64,000 nt of DNA from PMP191F sp047602185 (lineage in GTDB: Bacteria; Bacteroidota; Bacteroidia; Chitinophagales; Chitinophagaceae), in contig JASGHY010000001.1 of the NCBI GenBank assembly GCA_047602185.1, positions 5,890,001 through 5,954,000 of the forward strand. Direction: 5' to 3'. The position numbers and the translations under genes were made by a program. Below, in pieces: positions 52,093 to 60,544 of the stretch. The number at the start of each line of letters is the position of its first letter. Positions within the stretch are counted from its first letter, which is position 1. Under the pieces are notes generated by a model. The model was not told where the DNA came from. It saw only the letters and a list, made by a program, of their open reading frames with translations, and searched no databases.

Positions 52093-53394
52093 TTAAGCCA
52101 GTTTGCTGGTAACCTTTTTCATTGCTTCCACGATCATCTCATTACATAGATTACCAATGCTTCCCTCGTGCGTATGATGTAACTGTTTTTTGTAATCAAA
52201 CTGGAAGGTGCCGTTTTCTATCTGGTTACCTACTTCTTTATAAGCCTCACGGAAAGGAATGCCTTTGTTCACCAGTTCGTTCACGGCCTCTACGCTAAAC
52301 AGGTATTTATATTTCTCGTCGTCAAGAATACCGTCTTTAATAGAGATGTTGGACAACATCAATTGTGTAAGCTGCAGACAGGCTTTTAATTCTTCAATAG
52401 CCGGGAACAGTATCTCCTTGGTAAGCTGCAGATCACGGTGATAACCTGATGGTAAGTTGTTTATCAATAATGTCAGCTCATTAGGAACTGCCTGTAACCT
52501 GCTGCATTTAGCACGGATCAATTCAAATACATCCGGGTTCTTTTTGTGCGGCATAATGCTGCTGCCGGTTGTTAACTCCGAAGGGAAAGAGATAAATCCG
52601 AAGTTCTGGTTGATGTATAAGCAACAGTCCATTGCCAGTCGGCCAATGGTAGCAGCAACGCTGCTCATACCCATTGCTACGATCTTTTCAGTTTTACCAC
52701 GGGTCATCTGGGCATATACTGAATTGTAGTTGGGTGATGCGAAGTACAGTAGTTCTGTGGTCATGGTCCTGTTCAGGGGAAAGGAAGAGCCATAGCCTGC
52801 CCCACTTCCTAAAGGGTTCTTATTGGCTACAGCATAAGCTGCTGCCAGTAATTCCATATCATCTACCAGGCTTTCAGCATAAGCGCCAAACCATAAGCCA
52901 AAAGAAGATGGCATAGCGATCTGTAAATGCGTATAGCCGGGTAATAATTTGTCTTTGTATTGCTCGCTTTGTTTGATCAGCAGGTCAAACAGTTGCTGTA
53001 CTTCTGCTTTGATGGCTAACACTTCTGCACGCAGGAACAGTTTAATATCAACCGCCACCTGGTCATTGCGACTGCGGCCGCTATGAATTTTCTTGCCGGC
53101 ATCGCCGATCATTTTAGTCAGCAGGAACTCTACCTGGGAGTGAACATCTTCAATGCCTTCCTCAATGACAAATTTCCCTTTCTCAATATCATTCGCAATC
53201 TCATGCAATGCTTTCACTGCTTTATCAGATTCCTCCTGTGTCATCAGGCCCACAGTAGCCAGCATTTTAACGTGTGCTATGGAGCCTTGCACATCGTACT
53301 TTGCCAGCAACAGGTCAAACTCTTTATCACGCCCCACCGTAAACTGCTCAACCAACTGTGAGGTGCTGGTAGATTCTTTACTCCATAGTTTCAT
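52093..53394 (-). CDS. argH: Argininosuccinate lyase
   Basis: Last step of arginine synthesis: argininosuccinate to arginine and fumarate. 433 residues. Motifs are EGIEDVHSQVEFLLT, GRSRNDQVAVDIKLFLR, PGYTHLQIAMPSSFG and the family signature GSSIMPHKKNPDVFE. It is the last gene of the leftward arginine operon, 131 bases after argE, with a family-B repeat hairpin in the gap. Confidence 0.97.
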   Translation of the reverse strand: MKLWSKESTSTSQLVEQFTVGRDKEFDLLLAKYDVQGSIAHVKMLATVGLMTQEESDKAVKALHEIANDIEKGKFVIEEGIEDVHSQVEFLLTKMIGDAGKKIHSGRSRNDQVAVDIKLFLRAEVLAIKAEVQQLFDLLIKQSEQYKDKLLPGYTHLQIAMPSSFGLWFGAYAESLVDDMELLAAAYAVANKNPLGSGAGYGSSFPLNRTMTTELLYFASPNYNSVYAQMTRGKTEKIVAMGMSSVAATIGRLAMDCCLYINQNFGFISFPSELTTGSSIMPHKKNPDVFELIRAKCSRLQAVPNELTLLINNLPSGYHRDLQLTKEILFPAIEELKACLQLTQLMLSNISIKDGILDDEKYKYLFSVEAVNELVNKGIPFREAYKEVGNQIENGTFQFDYKKQLHHTHEGSIGNLCNEMIVEAMKKVTSKLA

Positions 53395-53410
53395 ATCTTA
53401 AAGATTTCTT

Positions 53411-53447
53411 TTAGGTTATAGGTTGTAAGTGATAAGTTATAGGTTTG
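53411..53447. repeat. Family-B word repeat, left arm (argH-argE gap)
   Basis: 'ttaggttataggttgtaagt' then 'gataagttataggtttga'; inverse of 53513-53545. Together they would form a hairpin in the arg mRNA between argE and argH. Confidence 0.75.
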
Positions 53448-53512
53448 AGTCATCACGATACAGCCATGCTTTATTGATGCTGCTTTTAGTAAACAAGGCT
53501 GCAATAGCAGCC

Positions 53513-53545
53513 ATAAACCTATAACTTACAACTTATTACTTAAAA
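53513..53545. repeat. Family-B word repeat, right arm, overlapping the argE 3' end
   Basis: 'ataaacctataacttacaac' then 'ttattacttaaaa'. The last codons and the TAA stop of argE (LSNKL) are read from this repeat. Confidence 0.75.
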
Positions 53546-54611
53546 CAGCCTCCAGCAACTTCACATACAACTCAATCCCCTCTTTAACCTCATTTATATA
53601 AATATACTCATCTGCGGTATGGCTTCTGGCGGAATCGCCGGGGCCTATTTTCAGTGCCGCAAATGGCATCAATGCTTTATCAGAGGTGGTGGGAGAGCCA
53701 TAATAGGTTCTGCCCAGAGCAATACCTGCCTGTACTATCGGATGTTCAACCGCAATACCGGTAGAACGCAGGCGCATACTTCTCGGCTGCACAGTACTTT
53801 GTACATGCTGTTGTATCACTTCCAGGATCTCTTCAAAAGTGTACAATTCATTCACACGGGTATCTACCACAAATTTGCATTGTGCAGGTACTACATTGTG
53901 CGCCTTATTATCTGTTTCAATAACTGTTACACTCATCTTCACCGGTCCCAGCAGGTCGGATACCTTAGGGAAACGATAGGTCTGGAACCATTCAATATCT
54001 TTCAGTGCTTTGTAGATCGAATTCTCTCCTTCCTCACGTGCCGCATGTCCTGCTTTGCCATGTGCTACTGCATCCAATACCATCAGGCCACGTTCCGCAA
54101 CAGCCATCTGCATCTGAGTAGGTTCACCCACAATGCCAAAGGCTACCGGTCCCAGTTCAGGGATTACCAGTTCTATACCGTTCAGTCCGCTGATCTCTTC
54201 TTCGGCAGAAGCAGCAAGAATAAAATTGAATTGCAGGTCTGTTCTGTCGTAGAAATAAAGAAAGGTAGCGATCAGTGAAACCAATGGGCCACCGGCATCA
54301 TTGCTGCCGAGGCCAAATAATTTACCATCTTTTTCAATGGGTGCAAACGGATCGAGTGTATAGCCTTTATTGGGTTTTACAGTATCGTGGTGAGAGTTCA
54401 GCAGGATGGTGGGTTTGCCGGCATCATAATGCTTATTCTTTGCCCACACATTATAGCCCTTTTGCTCTACGGGAATATTGCGTTGCTGAAAAAAAGCAGT
54501 AATAATGGCGGCTGTTTTATCTTCTTCCTTGCTGAAGGATGGCGTGGCAATCAGTTGTTTTAATAACTCAATTGCATCCTGTTGTAATGTATGTAGATTG
54601 GTTGTTGCCAT
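53526..54611 (-). CDS. argE: M20 family deacylase, probable N-acyl-ornithine/citrulline deacylase
   Basis: 361 residues. M20 metal and catalytic motifs are LLNSHHDTVKPNKG, GLGSNDAGGPLVSLIA, AASAEEEISGLNG and IVGEPTQMQMAVAERGL. In this operon it should remove the acyl group (succinyl if the transcarbamylase call is right) from citrulline or ornithine. The C-terminal residues come from a repeat. It lies between argB and argH on one strand, so an arginine role is well supported, but the exact acyl substrate is inferred. Confidence 0.88.
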   Translation of the reverse strand: MATTNLHTLQQDAIELLKQLIATPSFSKEEDKTAAIITAFFQQRNIPVEQKGYNVWAKNKHYDAGKPTILLNSHHDTVKPNKGYTLDPFAPIEKDGKLFGLGSNDAGGPLVSLIATFLYFYDRTDLQFNFILAASAEEEISGLNGIELVIPELGPVAFGIVGEPTQMQMAVAERGLMVLDAVAHGKAGHAAREEGENSIYKALKDIEWFQTYRFPKVSDLLGPVKMSVTVIETDNKAHNVVPAQCKFVVDTRVNELYTFEEILEVIQQHVQSTVQPRSMRLRSTGIAVEHPIVQAGIALGRTYYGSPTTSDKALMPFAALKIGPGDSARSHTADEYIYINEVKEGIELYVKLLEAVLSNKL

Positions 54612-54726
54612 AAAATCATTGAACGTTGATCATTGAAAACTGATTATTGAACATTTACTGACTTCCGCGCTGTGCTGTAACGCTCAATATACAATGCACA
54701 ATTTTCAATATTCAGATAAACTCTTT

Positions 54727-55524
54727 CTAATCTCTTCTTAGCTGGATAGTAGTGCCTTTAGCGCCTCTTACCAGTTCATGCAGCTCCTCGGCCTTGCCGA
54801 TGATGACGCGGTAAACCCCGCTGTTAAGAGCGGCAAAGGCATTATCCAGTTTAGGGATCATGCCTGCAAAGATCTTTTGTGCTGCTTTCAGTTCCTGGTA
54901 ATACTCAGGCGTAATTGCCGGAATTACAGTGTCGTCATTATTCGCATCCAGCAATACCCCGCTTTTTTCAAAAGAATAAATAAGGCTTACCAGGTATTGG
55001 GCACTTAATGCACGTGCTGTTTCCTGTGCAATGGTGTCTGCATTGGTATTCAGCAACTGTCCTTTTTTATCGTGCGTGATCGGCGCCAGTACCACTGCAA
55101 TATCCTGTTGCAGTAAGCTGTTCAGTAAACTGTTGTTCACTGCATCCACATCGCCTACAAAGCCATAGTCAGTATTGGCATTGGTTCTTTTGTGTGCCTG
55201 TATCACATTACCGTCAGCACCACTCAAACCAATGGCGTTACAACCATTTGCCTGCAACTGGGCCACTATATTCTTGTTGATCAACCCGGCATACACCATG
55301 GTAACGATCTTCAGTGTTTCAGTATCTGTAATTCTTCTGCCATCTACCATCTGCTGGGGAATGTTCAATTCCGCCGCCATCTTGGTAGCCAGCTTACCTC
55401 CACCGTGTACCAATATCTTTTTGCCGGGAAGTTTTGCAAAATCTTGTAAGAAAGCTGTCAGCTTTGCTGCATCATCAATAATGTTACCGCCAATCTTAAT
55501 TACATACAGGTTGTTGTTCTGCAT
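54727..55524 (-). CDS. argB: N-acylglutamate kinase
   Basis: Phosphorylates N-acetyl- (or N-succinyl-) glutamate, the second arginine step. 265 residues from ATG 55524 (MQNNNLYVIKIGGNIIDDAA). The amino-acid-kinase motifs are KIGGNI, LVHGGGKLATKMAAELN and LSGADGNVIQAHKR, with NADTIAQETARAL near the ATP site. The start lies 5 bases after the argF' stop, so the genes are tightly coupled. A 19-codon upstream extension overlaps argF' and is rejected. Confidence 0.95.
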   Translation of the reverse strand: MQNNNLYVIKIGGNIIDDAAKLTAFLQDFAKLPGKKILVHGGGKLATKMAAELNIPQQMVDGRRITDTETLKIVTMVYAGLINKNIVAQLQANGCNAIGLSGADGNVIQAHKRTNANTDYGFVGDVDAVNNSLLNSLLQQDIAVVLAPITHDKKGQLLNTNADTIAQETARALSAQYLVSLIYSFEKSGVLLDANNDDTVIPAITPEYYQELKAAQKIFAGMIPKLDNAFAALNSGVYRVIIGKAEELHELVRGAKGTTIQLRRD

Positions 55525-55529
55525 AGCTT

Positions 55530-56489
55530 CTATTTGTTCAGGGAGGTCAGAATTTCGCTCAATACAGCTTGTGCTGCCCATACACGGTTAGAAGCTTCAT
55601 GGGTAACCAGGCTGTTGGGTCCGTCCAGTATCTCATCGCTCAGCTCTACATTGCGACGTACAGGCAGGCAGTGCATTACCCTGGCGTTATTGGTGAGTTG
55701 CAGTTTTTCATTGGTCAGCATCCACTCCGGATCATTGGTGTAGATCTTACCATAATCTTTAAAAGTGCTCCAGTTCTTTACATACACATAGTCTGCATCT
55801 TTCAATGCTTCATCCTGGTTGTGTGTAATGGTAGCACCTTTGGTAAATTGTTCATCCAGTTCATAATCTTCCGGATGGGTAATTACAAAGTCAGCCTTGC
55901 CCCATGCATTAACCCATTGAGAAAAACTATTGGCCACACACTGTGGTAAAGGTTTCACGTGCGGTGCCCAGGTCAATACAATTTTAGGACACTTGATGGC
56001 TGTAGCTGTTTCGGTAATAGTAAGGATATCTGTAAGGCTCTGCAAGGGGTGCAGTGTAGCGCTTTCCAGGCTTACTACCGGTATACCTGCGTATTTAATA
56101 AATTGTTTTATGAACAGTTCACTGTAATCATCATCCCTATTCTTAAGAGAAGGGAAAGTACGGATAGCCAGTATGTCAAAATACTTACCCATAATAGGGG
56201 CCGCATCTTTTACGTGCTCTACCGTACTACCGCTCATGATGGCTTCTTCTTCAAACTCCAGTGCCCATCCTTCCTGGCCAACATTAAAAACAATGGCTTC
56301 CATACCCAGGTTCTGTGCTGCTATCTGTGTACTCAGTCGCGTACGCATACTGGGGTTCAGGAATAAAAGGCCAATGCGTTTGTTAGTACCCAACGCTTTG
56401 TCTTTAAAAGGAGCGGCCTTGTATGATAAGGCTTTCTGTACCAGGCTGTCTATGTCCTGCACATCATGAACGGAGATAAAATTCTTCAT
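55530..56489 (-). CDS. argF': N-succinylornithine carbamoyltransferase (argF'-type)
   Basis: 319 residues. Carbamoyl-phosphate loop FLNPSMRTRLSTQIAAQNLG, IRTFPSL, HPLQSLTDILTI, and HCLPVRRNVELSDEI. These match the Bacteroides SOTCase / Xanthomonas AOTCase group rather than ordinary ornithine transcarbamylase (no SxRT followed by the usual DSMGARTR pattern). Residue 90, in GSTVEHV, is Val. This lines up with Pro90 of Bacteroides SOTCase and Glu92 of AOTCase; as I recall, replacing that Glu by Pro, Ser, Val or Ala turns AOTCase into SOTCase, so Val favours the succinyl substrate. Five bases from both neighbours. Confidence 0.88.
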   Translation of the reverse strand: MKNFISVHDVQDIDSLVQKALSYKAAPFKDKALGTNKRIGLLFLNPSMRTRLSTQIAAQNLGMEAIVFNVGQEGWALEFEEEAIMSGSTVEHVKDAAPIMGKYFDILAIRTFPSLKNRDDDYSELFIKQFIKYAGIPVVSLESATLHPLQSLTDILTITETATAIKCPKIVLTWAPHVKPLPQCVANSFSQWVNAWGKADFVITHPEDYELDEQFTKGATITHNQDEALKDADYVYVKNWSTFKDYGKIYTNDPEWMLTNEKLQLTNNARVMHCLPVRRNVELSDEILDGPNSLVTHEASNRVWAAQAVLSEILTSLNK

Positions 56490-56494
56490 TGTGA

Positions 56495-57649
56495 TTAGTG
56501 AACGGGATTTGAGATCAATGCTTGTATTTCTTCTTTAACTGCATCCAGGAATTCGTCGGCATCTTTTTTACGCAATGCCAGTGAAGGCAGTAAACGGATC
56601 ACATTTGGCTTAGCTTCACCGGTAAAGATCTTCTGTTTCCACAACAGGTTTTTCTTCAGATCTTTCAATGCCTGCGGTACATCAAAACCAATCATCAGGC
56701 CACGACCGCGTACATTTTTGATCTCTTCGATCTTCTTCAGGCCATTCATGATGTATTCGCCTACTTCTGCGGCGTTGTTCATCAGGTTTTCCTGCTCTAT
56801 TACTTCCAGCACTGCCAGTGCTGCTGCGCAGGCAAGGTGGTTGCCACCAAAAGTAGTACCCAGCATAAAATGTTTGGGCTGAATACTGGGGGCGATCATG
56901 ATCCCTGCTACAGGGAAACCATTGCCCATGCCTTTGGCCATTGAATAAATGTCGGCTTCAACACCGGAGTAATCCTGTGAAAAGAATTTACCGCTACGTC
57001 CGTAACCGCATTGCACGCTGTCGGCAATAAAGTAAGCGCCATACTCAGTACACAGGCGACGGATGGTTTGTAAAAAGACATCACTGGCTACATTGATGCC
57101 ACCTACACCCTGGATACCTTCAACAATTACCGAAGAGATCTCATTACCCTGTTCTTTGAAGCAGGTTTCGAGCGCCTCTTCATCGTTAAAAGGGAGGAAG
57201 ATCACGTTTGGTGTCTGGTTCACTGGTGCTACCAGTGCAGGGTTGTCTGTGGCAGCAACAGCCAAAGATGTTCTGCCATGAAAAGATTTGGTAAACGCAA
57301 TTATTTTTTTACGGCCATTGGCAAAAGATGCCAGTTTCAGTGCATTCTCATTGGCTTCCGCACCAGAGTTACACAGGAACAGTTGGTAGTCAGGCTTGCC
57401 TGATACCTTGCCCAGTTTCTCAGCCAGCTCTTCCTGCAACGGCATTTTTACAGAGTTGGAATAAAAGCCAACTTTGTTCAGCTGATCAGTAATGCGCTGT
57501 ACATAATGCGGATGGGTATGTCCTATAGAAATAACGGCATGGCCGCCATAAAGATCTAAATATTGATCTCCATTGCTATCCCACACATACGAACCTTTCG
57601 CTTTTACAATTGCAATGTCATTAATGGGATAAACGTCGAATAACTTCAT
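56495..57649 (-). CDS. argD: Acetyl-/succinylornithine aminotransferase
   Basis: PLP aminotransferase of the arginine pathway, glutamate-semialdehyde acyl derivative to acylornithine. 384 residues. Motifs are YLDLYGGHAVISIGHTHPHY, LFLCNSGAEANENALKLA, FTKSFHGRTSLAVAATDNP, and the PLP Lys in YSMAKGMGNGFPVAG with TTFGGNHLACAAAL. Odd: the usual DEVQ/DEIQ motif reads ADSVQCGYGRSG. The PLP-binding Asp is kept, but Ser replaces Glu. It is 5 bases from argF' and separated from argC by the four-helix gene element. Confidence 0.95.
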   Translation of the reverse strand: MKLFDVYPINDIAIVKAKGSYVWDSNGDQYLDLYGGHAVISIGHTHPHYVQRITDQLNKVGFYSNSVKMPLQEELAEKLGKVSGKPDYQLFLCNSGAEANENALKLASFANGRKKIIAFTKSFHGRTSLAVAATDNPALVAPVNQTPNVIFLPFNDEEALETCFKEQGNEISSVIVEGIQGVGGINVASDVFLQTIRRLCTEYGAYFIADSVQCGYGRSGKFFSQDYSGVEADIYSMAKGMGNGFPVAGIMIAPSIQPKHFMLGTTFGGNHLACAAALAVLEVIEQENLMNNAAEVGEYIMNGLKKIEEIKNVRGRGLMIGFDVPQALKDLKKNLLWKQKIFTGEAKPNVIRLLPSLALRKKDADEFLDAVKEEIQALISNPVH

Positions 57650-57650
57650 A

Positions 57651-57681
57651 GTTGTAAGTTATAAGTTGTAGGTTATAAGTT
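57651..57681. repeat. Family-B word repeat, left arm around the arg four-helix gene
   Basis: 'gttgtaagttataagttgta' then 'ggttataagtt'; inverse of 58084-58119. On the minus strand it provides the TAA stop of the four-helix gene. Confidence 0.8.
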
Positions 57682-58041
57682 TGCCGTCGCTTTTCGTACT
57701 CTGTTGATTAAAGCGATGAGCATGCTTTTAACCTTGTTAATAATATCCGATAGTTCTTCAAATACCGGATTAGTGATATATTCAAGATCCCTGGAAAGAA
57801 GCAAAAAGTATTCGGCTTCATTTGCTGAGCCCAGGGAAATGTTTAAAAAATGTGCCAGTTCTGACTGTGATCTTTTTCCGCATCCTTCGGCAATATTAGC
57901 AGGTACAGATGCTGCGGCCCTTCTAAGTTGACTGGTGAGGCTATAGAGTTCTTCTTTAGGAAAGTGTTTGGTGATCTCATACACTTTGAGCGTAAACTCA
58001 TGCGCTTTCTCCCAAACCTTCAGGTCCTTGTAGTTCTGCAT
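57673..58041 (-). CDS. Four-helix-bundle protein, S23/IVP type, inside the arginine operon
   Basis: A 122-residue helical protein of the same family as the one in the heme operon, but clearly diverged from it. The signature is TSQLRRAAASVPANIAEGCG, then KRSQSELAHFLNISLGSANE. The N-terminus MQNYKDLKVWEKAHEFTL is the classic start of this family. It lies between argC and argD on the same strand and is framed by inverted family-B repeats; its stop codon is in the left one. No arginine function is known for the family. Confidence 0.87.
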   Translation of the reverse strand: MQNYKDLKVWEKAHEFTLKVYEITKHFPKEELYSLTSQLRRAAASVPANIAEGCGKRSQSELAHFLNISLGSANEAEYFLLLSRDLEYITNPVFEELSDIINKVKSMLIALINRVRKATANL

Positions 58042-58083
58042 AGCATATTGGTTTTACTAATGCCATAATCAGAACGTAACCTG

Positions 58084-58119
58084 TATTAACCTATAACTTA
58101 CAACCTACAACTTATAACC
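58084..58119. repeat. Family-B word repeat, right arm around the arg four-helix gene
   Basis: 'gtattaacctataacttaca' then 'acctacaacttataac'; pairs with 57651-57681 as an imperfect inverted repeat of about 30 bases. Confidence 0.8.
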
Positions 58120-58125
58120 CGGCTG

Positions 58126-59127
58126 TTAGAATCCTACCGATTTCAAACGTAACCCCGCATCCTCAGCAAGCCCAAACAGCAGATTCATATTCTGAACGGC
58201 CTGGCCGGAGGCTCCTTTCAATAGATTGTCGATGGCTGAATGGATCACCAGTTTATCATCTACCTTCTCCAGTTGTATCAAACACTTGTTCGTATTCACC
58301 ACCTGTTTCAGTGCAATAGGCTCGGTACTTACGTGCGTAAAAGGATGGCCTTTATAAAACTCTTCGTACAGAGACACTACTTCTGCTTCATTCAAAGAAC
58401 AATCCACCTGTGAGCTTACAAAAATGCCTCTTGTAAAATCTCCTCTCCAGGGAATGAAACGAACTTCGGGTCCGGGAGCGGCAGGTGTTGCAGGGAATGT
58501 TGCCTGCAAGCTGTTCAGCGACTGGTAGATCTCCTTCAGGTGCTGATGCGTAAGCGTTTTATAGGCCTGGATATTATTGGCTCTCCAGCTAAAGTGTGAA
58601 GTGGCCGATAATCCCTGTCCGGCGCCTGTAGAACCGGTAATGCCGGTAGTATATACATTGCCTAGCAGACTAGCTTTTGCCAATGGCAATAAGCCTAACT
58701 GGATACCGGTTGCAAAGCAGCCGGGATTAGCAATATTGTGCGCTGCAGTGATCAGCTCTTTCTGTAATTCCGGAAGACCATACACAAACTGGCGACTGCC
58801 AATAGCAGCACCCTGACTTAAACGGAAATCCTGCGAAAGATCAATGATCTTGATATGATCAGCGATGGTATTCTCTGCCAGGAACTTCTTTGCTTCACCA
58901 TGTCCTACGCAAAGGAACAGTACGTCAATATTATCACTCAGTTCGCCGGAAAAAACAAGATCAGTATCGCCTTCCAGGTCGGTATGTACTTTGGTAATGG
59001 GATTGCCTGCATTGCTTTTACTATTAATAAAAACAATTTCCGCGTGCGGATGATTAATGAGAATTCTCAATAATTCACCGCCGGTATATCCTGCGCCACC
59101 TGCAATGCCTATTTTAACTTTCTTCAT
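58126..59127 (-). CDS. argC: N-acyl-gamma-glutamyl-phosphate reductase
   Basis: Third step of arginine synthesis. 333 residues from ATG 59127 (MKKVKIGIAGGAGYTGGELL, NADP-binding). The catalytic Cys lies in NIANPGCFATGIQLGLLPLA; RFIPWRGDFTRGIFVS follows. A 19-codon extension (to 59184) begins inside a family-A repeat and resembles the false extension of hemB, so it is rejected. It is 200 bases after argG, with repeats in the gap. Confidence 0.96.
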   Translation of the reverse strand: MKKVKIGIAGGAGYTGGELLRILINHPHAEIVFINSKSNAGNPITKVHTDLEGDTDLVFSGELSDNIDVLFLCVGHGEAKKFLAENTIADHIKIIDLSQDFRLSQGAAIGSRQFVYGLPELQKELITAAHNIANPGCFATGIQLGLLPLAKASLLGNVYTTGITGSTGAGQGLSATSHFSWRANNIQAYKTLTHQHLKEIYQSLNSLQATFPATPAAPGPEVRFIPWRGDFTRGIFVSSQVDCSLNEAEVVSLYEEFYKGHPFTHVSTEPIALKQVVNTNKCLIQLEKVDDKLVIHSAIDNLLKGASGQAVQNMNLLFGLAEDAGLRLKSVGF

Positions 59128-59164
59128 GTTCAAGGATGTTGTCTGAATGTGAGTGGTGGAGGCA

Positions 59165-59200
59165 AGTGAATAGTCAATAGTCAATGGTCAATAGTGAATG
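59165..59200. repeat. Family-A word repeat (argG-argC gap)
   Basis: 'agtgaatagtcaatagtcaa' then 'tggtcaatagtgaatg', same words as 17997-18027, 18473-18512 and 22933-22967. Next to it (59290-59322) lie 'cgcacattatcaaatttgca' words, which also occur inverted at 26002-26032. Confidence 0.75.
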
Positions 59201-59326
59201 TCGGATTCCTTGTAAACTTATCAACCTTTCAACTTGTCAACTGTCTGTATTTCCACTCAATCACCAATTATCTATTCCGTTTCCTCCATTCGCACATTAT
59301 CAAATTTGCACATCTGCACATTGTCT

Positions 59327-60526
59327 TTACTTCTTATTTTCCTCTTGCACTGCCGTCCAGATAGAGGTCTGGTTACCGAAGATCTTGCTGAAACCACGTA
59401 CATCTTCGCCGGTAAAGCCGGTATTCATTTCACCGTATTTGCCAAACTTGCTGCTCATCAGGTCGTAGGGCGATTCGATACCGATTACCTGGAAGCGGTA
59501 AGGCTGCAGGTTAATGAATACGTCACCGGTTACATTCTGCTGAGAGTTTTCAAGGTAGGCTTCAATATCTCTCATCACAGGGTCAAGGATCTGACCTTCA
59601 TGCAGCCAGTTGCCATAAAACTGTGCTAACTGGTCTTTCCAGTTCAGCTGCCATTTGGTAAGCACGTGCTTTTCCAGTGCATGGTGCCCTTTCAGGATGA
59701 TCATGGGGGCGGCAGCTTCAAAACCAACGCGGCCTTTAATACCAATGATGGTATCGCCTACGTGGATATCGCGTCCTACGCCATAAGCGCCGGCAATGTT
59801 TTGCAGGTATTGAATGGCTTCAGTAGGATGCGCAAAGCTTTTATCGTTAACTTTTTTCAGTTCACCTTTTTCAAAGCTCAGTTTCACCTCTTCGCTACCG
59901 GTTTTGGTAACCTGTGTAGGCCATGCTTCTTCGGGCAACATACCTTTTGAAGACAGTGTTTCTTTACCACCTACGCTGGTTCCCCACAGGCCTTTGTTGA
60001 TAGAGTACATGGCTTTATCGAAGTTCATCGCCACACCTTTCTCTTTCAGGTAAGCGATCTCTGCTTCGCGGCTCAGCTTCAGGTCGCGGATAGGAGTAAT
60101 GATCTCAACACCGGGGATCATGATGTGGAAGATCATGTCAAAGCGCACCTGGTCGTTACCGGCGCCGGTGCTGCCGTGTGCTACTGCATCGGCTTTCAGT
60201 TTTTGTACATGCTCTGCAATGTGCAGTGCCTGGCTTAAGCGTTCAGCGCTTACGCTGAGCGGGTAAGTATTATTCTTTAAAACGTTACCATAGATCAGGT
60301 ATCGTATAATGCGATCGTAATATCCTTCAATGGCATTCACTGTAGTATGCGTGGTAACGCCCAGCTTGTAGGCGTGTTGCTCAATCTGCTTCAGTTCTTC
60401 ATCATTAAAACCACCGGTGTTTACAATGATACTGTGTACTTCGTATCCTTTTTCTTCGCTGAGGTATTTTACGCAGTATGATGTGTCAAGTCCCCCGCTA
60501 AAACCAAGTACAATTTTCTTTGCCAT
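59327..60526 (-). CDS. argG: Argininosuccinate synthase
   Basis: Joins citrulline and aspartate using ATP. 399 residues. The N-terminal P-loop is KIVLGFSGGLDTSYCVKYLS; HGSTGAGNDQVRFDM and RDLKLSREAEIAYL follow, with GVGRDIHVGDTIIGIKGRVG in the C-terminal half. Second gene of the operon, 18 bases after the GNAT gene. Confidence 0.97.
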   Translation of the reverse strand: MAKKIVLGFSGGLDTSYCVKYLSEEKGYEVHSIIVNTGGFNDEELKQIEQHAYKLGVTTHTTVNAIEGYYDRIIRYLIYGNVLKNNTYPLSVSAERLSQALHIAEHVQKLKADAVAHGSTGAGNDQVRFDMIFHIMIPGVEIITPIRDLKLSREAEIAYLKEKGVAMNFDKAMYSINKGLWGTSVGGKETLSSKGMLPEEAWPTQVTKTGSEEVKLSFEKGELKKVNDKSFAHPTEAIQYLQNIAGAYGVGRDIHVGDTIIGIKGRVGFEAAAPMIILKGHHALEKHVLTKWQLNWKDQLAQFYGNWLHEGQILDPVMRDIEAYLENSQQNVTGDVFINLQPYRFQVIGIESPYDLMSSKFGKYGEMNTGFTGEDVRGFSKIFGNQTSIWTAVQEENKK

Positions 60527-60544
60527 CTTCTTTTGAAAAGGATT

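Noticed and set aside
55530..56489. Ordinary ornithine carbamoyltransferase (argF/argI)
   Set aside because: The substrate-side motifs follow the SOTCase/AOTCase group, and the operon keeps an argE-type deacylase downstream of this step.
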